The translations under genes were made by a program, and so were the position numbers. A DNA stretch of 14,146 nucleotides from an uncultured Oscillospiraceae bacterium. GTDB taxonomy: Bacteria; Bacillota; Clostridia; Oscillospirales; Oscillospiraceae. The stretch lies in contig CAAFMK010000076.1 of NCBI GenBank assembly GCA_900763995.1, positions 1 through 14,146 on the forward strand, given 5' to 3'. The notes below the pieces were generated by a model that made no database searches, had not been told where the DNA came from, and worked only from the letters and a program-made list of their open reading frames with translations. Of the stretch, positions 7,440 to 13,934 are shown in pieces. Numbering within the stretch: the first letter of the stretch is position 1; every line of letters starts with the position of its first letter.

Positions 7440-8681
7440 GTGGTATGTAAGGAGGTGATCCCCATAGCGAGAAAGGCAAAGCGAGATCTGACCCTGGAGG
7501 AGCAGCTGGCCCACGGTCCTTTGGATCTGCCCTTTTTGATGTTGGTCTTGCTGTTGGTGGGGATCGGCCTGGTCATGCTGTTCTCCGCCTCCTATGCAAC
7601 CGCCTACTATGACTACAGAACAGGAAATGATCCTCTGTTTTACTTTGAGAAACAGGCCAAGTTTGCCATCGGCGGTCTGATCGGTATGTATATCATTACA
7701 AAAATCAACTATCAGACCTTTCGAGCCCTGTCCTTTCTTCTGCTGGGCGGCTCCATTTTTCTGCTGATTCTGGTGCTGACCCCCTTCGGGGTAAATATCA
7801 ATGGTGCCCAGCGCTGGCTGAAGCTGTTCATTGTGGCTGGGCCTACCTATCAGCCCTCAGAAATTGCAAAGGTTGCGGTTATCATCTTTTTTGCGGCCCG
7901 TCTTTGTAAGCGGGATACGGAAAAACAAAAACGGTTTACCAAGCGTACCTCCACTGGGCGTATGTTGAACTGGCTGGAAAAAATCGGATTTCTGGAGCTG
8001 GTGCCATACGGACTGGTGCTGGGCACAGTGCTGCTGCTGGTGCTGCTGGAGCGGCATATGTCAGGTACGATTCTGGTCATGGTAGGTGCGGCATCCGTAC
8101 TGTTTATTTCGGGCATCCGGCTGGGCTGGTTTGTGGGCCTGGGATCTGCCGTTGCGGCGGCACTGGTCTTTGTCATGTTCAATACCAGCTATATGACCGC
8201 CCGGATCAACCTGTGGCTGGACCCCTGGAGTGACCCTAGAGGGAATGGATACCAGACCATCCAATCTCTTTTGTCCATAGCTTCCGGCGGATTTCTGGGG
8301 AAGGGGCTGGGAAACAGCATTCAGAAGTTTGACTTCCTCCCTGAGCCGGAAAACGATATGATCTTCTCCATCGTGGTGGAGGAGCTGGGGCTGTTGGGCG
8401 GCGGATTGGTGCTGCTGTTGTTCGCCCTGCTGATTCTCAGAGGCTACTGGCTGGCCCTCCATGCCAGAGATAAGTTTGGTACCCTGACCATTGTGGGTAT
8501 TATAACCCTGCTGGCCACACAGGTGTTTTTGAACATCGGCGTGGTCACCAATCTGATTCCCAACACTGGTATCTCCCTCCCATTTTTCAGCTATGGAGGT
8601 ACCGCTTTGATGATACAGCTGGCACAGATGGGAATTATATTAAGTATTTCACGGCAGATCCCTGCACCAAAGAAAGACTGA
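7440..8681 (+). CDS. ftsW: SEDS glycosyltransferase FtsW/SpoVE
   Basis: This polytopic SEDS enzyme polymerises lipid II into septal glycan with its cognate class B PBP. From GTG 7440 it has 413 residues, with hydrophobic segments throughout and the family motifs NGAQRWLKL (121-129), QPSEIAK (138-144), GYQTIQSLLSIASGG (270-284), GKGLGNS (287-293), LPEPENDMIF with the catalytic-type Asp306, VVEELG (312-317) and NTGISLPFFSYGGT (375-388). A basic loop at about 157-182 is somewhat long. The start is uncertain: GTG 7440 has AGAGG 6 nt upstream, but a 13-nt perfect anti-SD match at 7449-7461 points to ATA at 7464 (405 residues). SpoVE and FtsW cannot be told apart by sequence; here it is the only SEDS gene. 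Confidence 0.95.
   Translation: MVCKEVIPIARKAKRDLTLEEQLAHGPLDLPFLMLVLLLVGIGLVMLFSASYATAYYDYRTGNDPLFYFEKQAKFAIGGLIGMYIITKINYQTFRALSFLLLGGSIFLLILVLTPFGVNINGAQRWLKLFIVAGPTYQPSEIAKVAVIIFFAARLCKRDTEKQKRFTKRTSTGRMLNWLEKIGFLELVPYGLVLGTVLLLVLLERHMSGTILVMVGAASVLFISGIRLGWFVGLGSAVAAALVFVMFNTSYMTARINLWLDPWSDPRGNGYQTIQSLLSIASGGFLGKGLGNSIQKFDFLPEPENDMIFSIVVEELGLLGGGLVLLLFALLILRGYWLALHARDKFGTLTIVGIITLLATQVFLNIGVVTNLIPNTGISLPFFSYGGTALMIQLAQMGIILSISRQIPAPKKD
7449..7461 (+). promoter_or_regulatory. Extended Shine-Dalgarno sequence in the ftsW start region
   Basis: AAGGAGGTGATCC is complementary over 13 consecutive bases to the conserved 3' end of bacterial 16S rRNA. It lies inside the longest open frame, 9 bases after GTG 7440. 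The GGAGG core ends 8 nt before ATA 7464-7466, an ideal distance, and no ATG, GTG or TTG in frame sits at a suitable distance downstream. GTG 7455 overlaps the site itself. This makes ATA a candidate initiation codon; initiation at AUA or AUU is rare but known (for example infC genes). Confidence 0.6.
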
Positions 8682-8702
8682 TTTCACAACTGAGGTGTTG
8701 AT

Positions 8703-9821
8703 ATGAATATTCTGTTTACTTGTGGCGGGACAGCTGGCCATGTGAATCCGGCTGTTGCGCTGGCCCGTGTGTTTCAGGAAAAGCATCCCGGATGCCGGGT
8801 GCTGTTTGTGGGTGCGGATGGTGGAATGGAGAATAAGCTGGTGCCCAAAGAGGGGTATCAGATCCGCTCAGTTACCATTACCAATTTTCACCGCTCCTTT
8901 GCCCCGGCCGACATTGCCCACAATCTGGGCACCTTGATGAATATGCAAAAGTCCAAGCGCCAGGCCAAGGCCATTCTGGATGAGTTTTGCCCTGATCTGG
9001 TGGTGGGAACAGGGGGCTATGCCTCCTATCCGGTGGTCAATGAAGCGGCCCACCGGGGGATCCCCACTGCGGTACACGAGTCCAATGCAGTCCCCGGGCT
9101 GACCACCAAGGCCCTGTCCAAGGTGGTAGATCGGGTGATGGTGGGCTTTGAGGAGAGCCGTGAGCACTACGCAAACCCCGCCAAGGTAGTGGTCACTGGC
9201 ACCCCAGTCCGGGGGGACTTCTTCCAGTACACCAGGGAGGAGGCCAGAGCCAAGCTGGGCTTTACCGATGATCGGCCTCTTCTGCTGTCCTACTGGGGCT
9301 CTCTGGGGGCTGAGGTGATGAACCAGAAAATGGTGGATTTTGTGGCCAAGGAGTGCTATGAGGGGGCACCATGGCGGCACATCCACGGCGCTGGCCGGGA
9401 TTTTCCCTGGATGCAGGAGGAACTGCTGCGCCGTGGCCTGCGGCTGGGTGACAATGGAGTGGAGGTGCGGGAGTACATCTACGATATGCCCCTGGTGATG
9501 GCCGCCGCCGATCTGGTACTGTGCCGGGCGGGTGCCTCCACCATCTCAGAGCTCACCGCCATTGCCAAGCCGGCGGTGCTGGTGCCCTCCCCCAATGTGA
9601 CGGCCAACCACCAGGAGAAAAATGCCCGGGTGCTCTCAGACCAGGGGGCAGCGGTGCTCATGCGGGAGCAGGACTGTACAGGGGATTCCCTCTATGACCA
9701 GGCGGCGCTCCTGATGCGGGAGCGGGATCGCCGGGAGGATATGATCCAGCACCTGAAAAATATGGCGGTTGTGGATGCTGGAGAGAAGATCTACAACACC
9801 CTGATCAAACTGATCAGATAA
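8703..9821 (+). CDS. murG: UDP-GlcNAc:lipid I N-acetylglucosaminyltransferase MurG
   Basis: MurG is a GT-B fold, membrane-associated glycosyltransferase that adds GlcNAc to lipid I to make lipid II, the substrate of FtsW. The 372-residue sequence has CGGTAGHVNPAVALA (7-21), VGTGGYASYP (101-110), VHESNAVPGLTTK (124-136), GSLGAEVMN (199-207), and the nucleotide-sugar site RAGASTISELTAIAKPAVLVPSP (275-297) with Glu283, followed by HQEKNA (303-308). Both glycine-rich loops carry common variants (GGTAGH for GGTGGH, WGSLGA for GGSLGA). The start has GAGGTG (8692-8697) 5 nt upstream. It follows ftsW by 21 bp and is probably co-transcribed with it. Confidence 0.97.
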   Translation: MNILFTCGGTAGHVNPAVALARVFQEKHPGCRVLFVGADGGMENKLVPKEGYQIRSVTITNFHRSFAPADIAHNLGTLMNMQKSKRQAKAILDEFCPDLVVGTGGYASYPVVNEAAHRGIPTAVHESNAVPGLTTKALSKVVDRVMVGFEESREHYANPAKVVVTGTPVRGDFFQYTREEARAKLGFTDDRPLLLSYWGSLGAEVMNQKMVDFVAKECYEGAPWRHIHGAGRDFPWMQEELLRRGLRLGDNGVEVREYIYDMPLVMAAADLVLCRAGASTISELTAIAKPAVLVPSPNVTANHQEKNARVLSDQGAAVLMREQDCTGDSLYDQAALLMRERDRREDMIQHLKNMAVVDAGEKIYNTLIKLIR

Positions 9822-9863
9822 TGTCCCTCTCTGTCTGATGTGCAAAGACAGGGGAAAGGGACA
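9822..9863 (+). other. Stem-loop directly after murG
   Basis: TGTCCC-TCT-CTGTCT (9822-9836) pairs with AGACAG-GGG-AAA-GGGACA (9846-9863) around a 9-nt loop. It forms a 15-bp stem, including two T-G pairs, with a 3-nt AAA bulge. It starts at the base after the murG stop codon. The downstream sequence is GAAAATAT with no T tract, so it is not a classical intrinsic terminator; it could be a 3' stabilising or processing structure. Confidence 0.5.
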
Positions 9864-9870
9864 GAAAATA

Positions 9871-9899
9871 TCGCCAAAATAATAACCAAACCACATAAT
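9871..9899 (+). promoter_or_regulatory. Weak candidate promoter for murA
   Basis: TCGCCA (9871-9876, 4 of 6) and CATAAT (9894-9899, 5 of 6) are 17 nt apart in the AT-rich part of the murG-murA gap. If used, it would give a leader of about 140 nt containing the tandem repeat at 9984-10005. In AT-rich DNA, matches this good arise by chance, so confidence is low. Confidence 0.3.
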
Positions 9900-9974
9900 T
9901 TCGCATAGGATGGCCTGAGATCGGTTTGAAGCCTGCCAGAACATCTGTGGTGAGTTTATCCTGTGTACCCCTAT

Positions 9975-10005
9975 GGTGCACACGGTGGAGCACAGGTGGA
10001 GCACA
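9975..10005 (+). repeat. Tandem GGTGGAGCACA repeat upstream of murA
   Basis: GGTGGAGCACA is repeated exactly at 9984-9994 and 9995-10005. It is preceded by a shortened copy, GGTGCACAC (9975-9983). The core GTGGAGCA matches the mraZ-upstream repeat unit at 106-113 exactly, and the unit at 124-133 in all but its first base. It lies 42 bp before the murA start. A second MraZ-type operator is possible, although the period is 11 bp here and 10 bp at mraZ. Confidence 0.5.
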
Positions 10006-10047
10006 GCTCAAACAGGTTCCAATTCCAACTGATTTGGAGGCTATCCA

Positions 10048-11307
10048 ATGAGTTATTATAAAATTCAGGGCGGGCATCCCCTCCAGGGACAGCTGGCCAT
10101 TCATGGAGCCAAAAACAGTGTGCTGCCCATTTTGGCCGCTACCCTTCTGGCACCTGGGGAGAGTGTCATCCACAACTGCCCAGACCTGTCTGATGTGACT
10201 GCCACGCTGGATATTCTTCGGCTTTTGGGCTGTCGGGTAGGGCGGGAGCAGGACACTGTCTGGGTGGATACCTCTCAGCTGACCCATGCCCAGATCCCAG
10301 AACATCTGATGCGGGAGATGCGCTCCTCTGTGATTTTTCTGGGGGCCATGCTGGCGCGGCTGGGGGAGGCGGAGATGTCCTATCCAGGTGGGTGTGAGCT
10401 GGGTCCCCGGCCCATTGATCTCCATCTGTCCGCCCTGCGTGCCCTGGGAGCAGAAATTTTGGAGGTACAGGGTGGACTGAGCTGTCACAAATGTGGGAGG
10501 GGACTCCACGGACAGGAGATATGCCTGTCCCTGCCCAGTGTGGGTGCCACGGAAAACGCCATGCTGGCTGCCTGTGGCTGCCAGGGGCTGACCACCATTG
10601 TAGGGGCGGCTAGAGAGCCGGAGATCGTAGATCTTCAGAACTTTCTACAGAGTATGGGGGCCAAGGTGTCTGGGGCGGGCAGCTCAGTTATTTCCATTCA
10701 AGGTGGCGTGCCCCTCCATCCAGCCCAGTACCGGGTGATGGGAGATCGAATCGCAGCGGCTACTTACCTGTGTGCCACAGCGGCCACCAGTGGAGAGGTG
10801 GAAATTACCGGCATTTCCCCTGATACCTTGACGGTACTTCTGTCCTGTTTGACACAGGGGGGCTGCGACATACATATCGGACAGGACAGCATCTGTCTAA
10901 AACACAGCGGCCCGCTTAAGGGGATCAGTGCCGTGCGCACTGCGCCATATCCTGGATTTCCCACCGATGCACAGGCTATTTTGATGGCTGCGCTGGCTGG
11001 CGGGGTGGGTACAACTCTTTTTGTGGAAAATATGTTTGACAGCCGCTATCACCATGTGGATGAGCTGCGCCGCATGGGGGCCGATATTCAGGTGGTCGGC
11101 CGGGTGGCTGTGGTCACTGGCGTGGGCCGGCTGCGGGGTGCCAATCTGCGCAGTACGGATCTGCGTGGCGGGGCTGCTCTGGTGGTGGCTGCGCTGGGAG
11201 CAGAGGGTGTGAGCTGGATTTCAGAGCTGCACCACATCCACCGGGGCTATCAGAATTTTTCAGAAAACCTGTGTGCCCTGGGTGCTGAGATACAACAGCT
11301 GCCCTAG
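10048..11307 (+). CDS. murA: UDP-N-acetylglucosamine 1-carboxyvinyltransferase MurA
   Basis: MurA transfers enolpyruvate from phosphoenolpyruvate to UDP-GlcNAc in the cytoplasm, the first committed step of peptidoglycan synthesis. The 419 residues match the usual length. Visible active-site features are GAKNS with Lys22-Asn23, the catalytic loop cysteine Cys116 in PGGCELGPRP (the fosfomycin target), FPTDAQ with Asp307, DLRGG with Arg373 and HRGY with Arg399. Because Cys116 is present, there is no sequence reason to expect the Asp-type fosfomycin-insensitive form. GGAGG (10036-10040) lies 7 nt before the ATG. It occupies the position between murG and divIB that murB holds in Bacillus subtilis. 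Flanking gaps of 226 and 274 bp suggest it may be its own transcription unit. Whether the genome has a second murA paralogue cannot be seen. Confidence 0.97.
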   Translation: MSYYKIQGGHPLQGQLAIHGAKNSVLPILAATLLAPGESVIHNCPDLSDVTATLDILRLLGCRVGREQDTVWVDTSQLTHAQIPEHLMREMRSSVIFLGAMLARLGEAEMSYPGGCELGPRPIDLHLSALRALGAEILEVQGGLSCHKCGRGLHGQEICLSLPSVGATENAMLAACGCQGLTTIVGAAREPEIVDLQNFLQSMGAKVSGAGSSVISIQGGVPLHPAQYRVMGDRIAAATYLCATAATSGEVEITGISPDTLTVLLSCLTQGGCDIHIGQDSICLKHSGPLKGISAVRTAPYPGFPTDAQAILMAALAGGVGTTLFVENMFDSRYHHVDELRRMGADIQVVGRVAVVTGVGRLRGANLRSTDLRGGAALVVAALGAEGVSWISELHHIHRGYQNFSENLCALGAEIQQLP

Positions 11308-11581
11308 CGCGATGAAATATATTGGAGATGTCGGGCAACACCCCACAATGTCATCTGCGGCGCTTTGAGGAATAATTACGCCATAAATTCATGATAAATT
11401 CTTGGAATCTGCCAGGGATTTTTGGGAATTTAAGTTTTCTGCCAAAAAATTTGCACTCAAATCGCCCTTGCTGAAGGATGAGGTATTGCCATAAGAATGT
11501 TCAGGTCTGTATGTGTACAAAGAAAATGTGGGCAAATGGGTTCAGACAGATACAGATCCTGTCATATCAAGGAGATTACCC
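11308..11581. other. AT-rich intergenic region between murA and divIB
   Basis: The 274 bp carry no credible gene. ATAAATTC is directly repeated at 11383-11390 and 11394-11401 (11 bp apart), and TCTGCCA at 11408-11414 and 11438-11444 (30 bp apart). TTTTTGG (11419-11425) can pair with CCAAAAA (11442-11448). A weak promoter-like pair, TTGCTG (11468-11473) and CATAAG (11490-11495) with 16 nt between, could drive divIB. An open frame runs back from divIB to 11513 but lacks a ribosome binding site. No clear terminator for murA is seen. Confidence 0.4.
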
Positions 11582-12484
11582 ATGGCAAGGAAGAGCCGTA
11601 ATAGAAACAGGAAGAGAAAAAGAAATAAGCGGAGACTGGGGCCACTATTCAAACTTTTGTGCATGATTGCCATCGGGGTGGCGCTGACCGCTGGGGCCAC
11701 CGTATTCTTTCGAGTGGAAATGATTGCAATTTCAGGCAATCAGCGCTACACTCAGGAGGAAATTATGCAAATCAGCGGCATTCAACGGGGAGATAACCTC
11801 TATGGATGGAATAAGTTTAAGGTAGCAGAGAGCCTGCGAGAAGCTTTGCCCTATATTGGAGAGGTGAGCATTCGCCGCTCTCTACCTAGTACAGTGGTGA
11901 TCACAGTGACAGAGTGGGATGCTGTGGCCCAAATTGCCCCAGCTGACCCGGAGCAGGTGGCCCAGGCCCAGACAGAGCAGGACGATCAGGAGGATGAGGG
12001 GCAGGACACACAGGCACAGGAGGAAGGGGAGCCCCCAGAGCAAAAGACAGAACCCTCCCCAGCGGCCCAGCAGCCCTGGCTCATCAGCGTGACAGGTAAG
12101 CTTTTGGAGCCAGCGCCCCCAGACAGCCCGACGATGATGGTGACAGGGGTGACGGCCCTGATGCCCCAGGCCGGGGCCTCTCTGGTGGTGCCTCAGTCAG
12201 AGCAGAAAAAGCTGGAGATCCTTTTGGATCTGCTGCTGGCCCTGGATCAGGCGGACATGATAAAAGATGTTTCTCAGCTCTCCCTGGGCAACACACAGGT
12301 GGAGCTGCGCTATCTCGATCGCTTTACGGTAAAGCTGGAAATGAGTTCTGATTTTCGCTATGAGTTTCAGGTGTTGAAGCGGGTTCGTGAGCAGATCGAT
12401 GAAAAACGTGGCCCAGATGCAAGGGGAAGCATGGATCTGACCCAGGATGGATATGAGGTCGTCTTTTCTCCTGAGCGCAGATAA
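11582..12484 (+). CDS. divIB: Cell division protein DivIB/FtsQ
   Basis: DivIB is the bitopic POTRA-domain protein that joins FtsL and DivIC and regulates septal synthesis. The 300 residues comprise a very basic cytoplasmic tail (2-18, mostly R, K and N), a membrane segment (about 22-43), a POTRA domain (about 44-112, with ISGNQRYTQEEI and VSIRRSLPSTVVITV), an acidic Q/E/P-rich stretch (about 119-164) and a beta-type domain (from about 165, PWLISVTGKLLE) ending near 300. ATG 11582 is supported by AAGGAG (11569-11574) 7 nt upstream and by the normal short basic tail; the open frame from 11513 adds 23 residues without support. The acidic stretch interrupts the usual join between POTRA and beta domains and is the odd feature of this copy. 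ftsA, which commonly follows, is absent. Confidence 0.92.
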   Translation: MARKSRNRNRKRKRNKRRLGPLFKLLCMIAIGVALTAGATVFFRVEMIAISGNQRYTQEEIMQISGIQRGDNLYGWNKFKVAESLREALPYIGEVSIRRSLPSTVVITVTEWDAVAQIAPADPEQVAQAQTEQDDQEDEGQDTQAQEEGEPPEQKTEPSPAAQQPWLISVTGKLLEPAPPDSPTMMVTGVTALMPQAGASLVVPQSEQKKLEILLDLLLALDQADMIKDVSQLSLGNTQVELRYLDRFTVKLEMSSDFRYEFQVLKRVREQIDEKRGPDARGSMDLTQDGYEVVFSPERR

Positions 12485-12536
12485 AATCGTTTTTTGATGT
12501 AATTGTACGGATAGTGGCAAAAATAAGAGAAATAGG

Positions 12537-12566
12537 TTGATAAGATTATGTAAAGTTTGCTACAAT
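12537..12566 (+). promoter_or_regulatory. Candidate ftsZ promoter P1
   Basis: TTGATA (12537-12542, 5 of 6) and TACAAT (12561-12566, 5 of 6) are separated by 18 nt, 140 bp before the ftsZ start. The spacing and both hexamers fit a vegetative sigma-A promoter. Confidence 0.6.
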
Positions 12567-12579
12567 GGTGCATTTCCTC

Positions 12580-12608
12580 TTGACCAATGATGTAAACAGC
12601 AGTACAAT
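12580..12608 (+). promoter_or_regulatory. Candidate ftsZ promoter P2
   Basis: TTGACC (12580-12585, 5 of 6) and TACAAT (12603-12608, 5 of 6) are separated by 17 nt, 43 bp downstream of P1. This is the best sigma-A match in the window. An isolated TATAAT at 12622-12627 has no -35 partner at the right distance. Tandem promoters would let ftsZ be expressed apart from the upstream cell wall genes, as in Bacillus subtilis, where ftsZ expression uses several promoters. Confidence 0.7.
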
Positions 12609-12705
12609 AAACAATAATGACTATAATTTGATTTCCTTTGAGAGATCCGTACAAGATCTGTGTGGATATGCTCTCACTTCACATAGGCTATTAGGAGGAA
12701 CTGAC

Positions 12706-13896
12706 ATGGCGTTTGGGCTAGATATGGGACCCGATAATGTGGTCAATATTAAGGTAATCGGCGTCGGTGGTGGTGGTAACAATGTGGTCAACCGCATGGT
12801 TAGAACCGGCACCAAGGGCGTGGAATTTATCGCAGTTAATACTGATAAGCAGGCGCTGTCTATTTCAAGCGCCACTCAGAAGATCCAGATCGGCGAGAAG
12901 CTGACCAATGGTCAGGGAGCTGGTTCTGATCCAGAGGTAGGTCGCAAATCAGCAGAGGAGAGCCGATCCCAAATCTCCAAAGCGATGGAGGATGCGGACA
13001 TGGTGTTCATCACCGCTGGTATGGGCGGTGGAACTGGCACCGGTGCGGCCCCCATTGTGGCCGACATTGCCAAGGAACAGAAGGTATTGACTGTAGGTGT
13101 GGTGACAAAGCCCTTCCGTTTTGAGGGGATGCGCCGGATGAAGCAGGCTGAGGGAGGGATTGCCGAGCTGCGCAACAAGGTTGACTCTCTGGTTATCATC
13201 CCAAATGAGCGACTTAAGCTGGCCACCGATCAGAAGATCACCATGGTCAATGCCTTTGAAATTGCAGACGATGTGCTCCAGCAGGCCGTGCAGTCCATCT
13301 CCGATTTGATCAAGAACACAGGCTTTATCAATCTGGACTTTGCCGATGTGTCAGCAGTTATGAAGGATGCTGGCCGGGCCCACATGGGTGTGGGCCGTGC
13401 CGCCGGAAAGAACAAAGCGGAGGAGGCCGCCAAGATGGCCATCTCCAGCCCCCTGCTGGAGACCTCTATCAACGGCGCACGGGGCGTACTTATCAATGTG
13501 ACCGGCTCTATGGACATCGGTTTGGAGGAGGTGGAGACCGCCGCAAATCTGGTGCAGGAGGCCGCCCATCCCGATGCCAATATCATCTTTGGTGCCGCCT
13601 TTGATGAGGCCCTGGAGGATGAGATCCGGGTCACTGTCATTGCCACTGGCTTTGATGAGGCTGTTTCCAATGTACAGGCCCCCGCAGCACCTGTCCAGAC
13701 AATGCCCGTCCAGCCAGCACCTGTCCAGCCGATGGCCCCCATCCAGCCCACACCAGTGGCAGCGGTGCCAGATCCTCTGAGTGCCATCACACAGCCCATT
13801 CCCACAGAAATCCCTGCTGTGCCCCAGGTGGAAAAGCCCCCTGTCACAGATGATGACTGGGACATTTTGGAGCGTATTTTCAGTAAAAAAAGATGA
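12706..13896 (+). CDS. ftsZ: Cell division GTPase FtsZ
   Basis: FtsZ is the tubulin homologue that assembles the cytokinetic ring on the inner membrane face. The 396-residue protein has GGGGNNVVNRM (21-31), the GTP signature GGGTGTG (107-113), PFRFEGMRRM (136-145), NERLKLATD (167-175) and the T7 loop NLDFAD (209-214) that completes the neighbour's GTPase site. The core ends near 323. A proline/glutamine-rich linker (about 324-380) with repeated PVQP-type units leads to the C-terminal peptide DDDWDILERIFSKKR (382-396). ATG 12706 is set by AGGAGG (12693-12698) 7 nt upstream and by the conserved short N-terminus; the open frame from 12565 crosses the promoters. The C-terminal peptide lacks the common IPxFLR form. 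Regulation is probably by the tandem promoters at 12537-12608. Confidence 0.98.
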   Translation: MAFGLDMGPDNVVNIKVIGVGGGGNNVVNRMVRTGTKGVEFIAVNTDKQALSISSATQKIQIGEKLTNGQGAGSDPEVGRKSAEESRSQISKAMEDADMVFITAGMGGGTGTGAAPIVADIAKEQKVLTVGVVTKPFRFEGMRRMKQAEGGIAELRNKVDSLVIIPNERLKLATDQKITMVNAFEIADDVLQQAVQSISDLIKNTGFINLDFADVSAVMKDAGRAHMGVGRAAGKNKAEEAAKMAISSPLLETSINGARGVLINVTGSMDIGLEEVETAANLVQEAAHPDANIIFGAAFDEALEDEIRVTVIATGFDEAVSNVQAPAAPVQTMPVQPAPVQPMAPIQPTPVAAVPDPLSAITQPIPTEIPAVPQVEKPPVTDDDWDILERIFSKKR

Positions 13897-13901
13897 GCAA
13901 G

Positions 13902-13934
13902 ACCGTCCTACTTGGCAAGGTGGGGCGGTTTTTT
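13902..13934 (+). terminator. Intrinsic terminator of ftsZ
   Basis: A 12-bp stem (13902-13913 with 13918-13929, including several T-G pairs) closes a GGCA tetraloop and runs into six T residues (13929-13934). It begins 6 bp after the ftsZ stop and marks the end of the cluster. Confidence 0.9.

Noticed and set aside
9814..10509. Minus-strand open frame spanning the murG-murA gap
   Set aside because: Most of it overlaps murA in antisense, and the product has no recognisable domain or ribosome binding site.
12661..12669. TGTGGATAT, one mismatch from a DnaA box, in the ftsZ leader
   Set aside because: It is a single imperfect 9-mer with no cluster of further boxes nearby; chance occurrence is likely.
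13680..13800. PVQP/PAPVQP-coding repeats in ftsZ as a possible tandem DNA repeat element
   Set aside because: They are imperfect and fit the normal disordered proline/glutamine-rich FtsZ linker.
13230..13865. Minus-strand open frame opposite ftsZ with serine- and glycine-rich product
   Set aside because: It mirrors FtsZ coding bias and the repetitive linker; no start signal or family resemblance.
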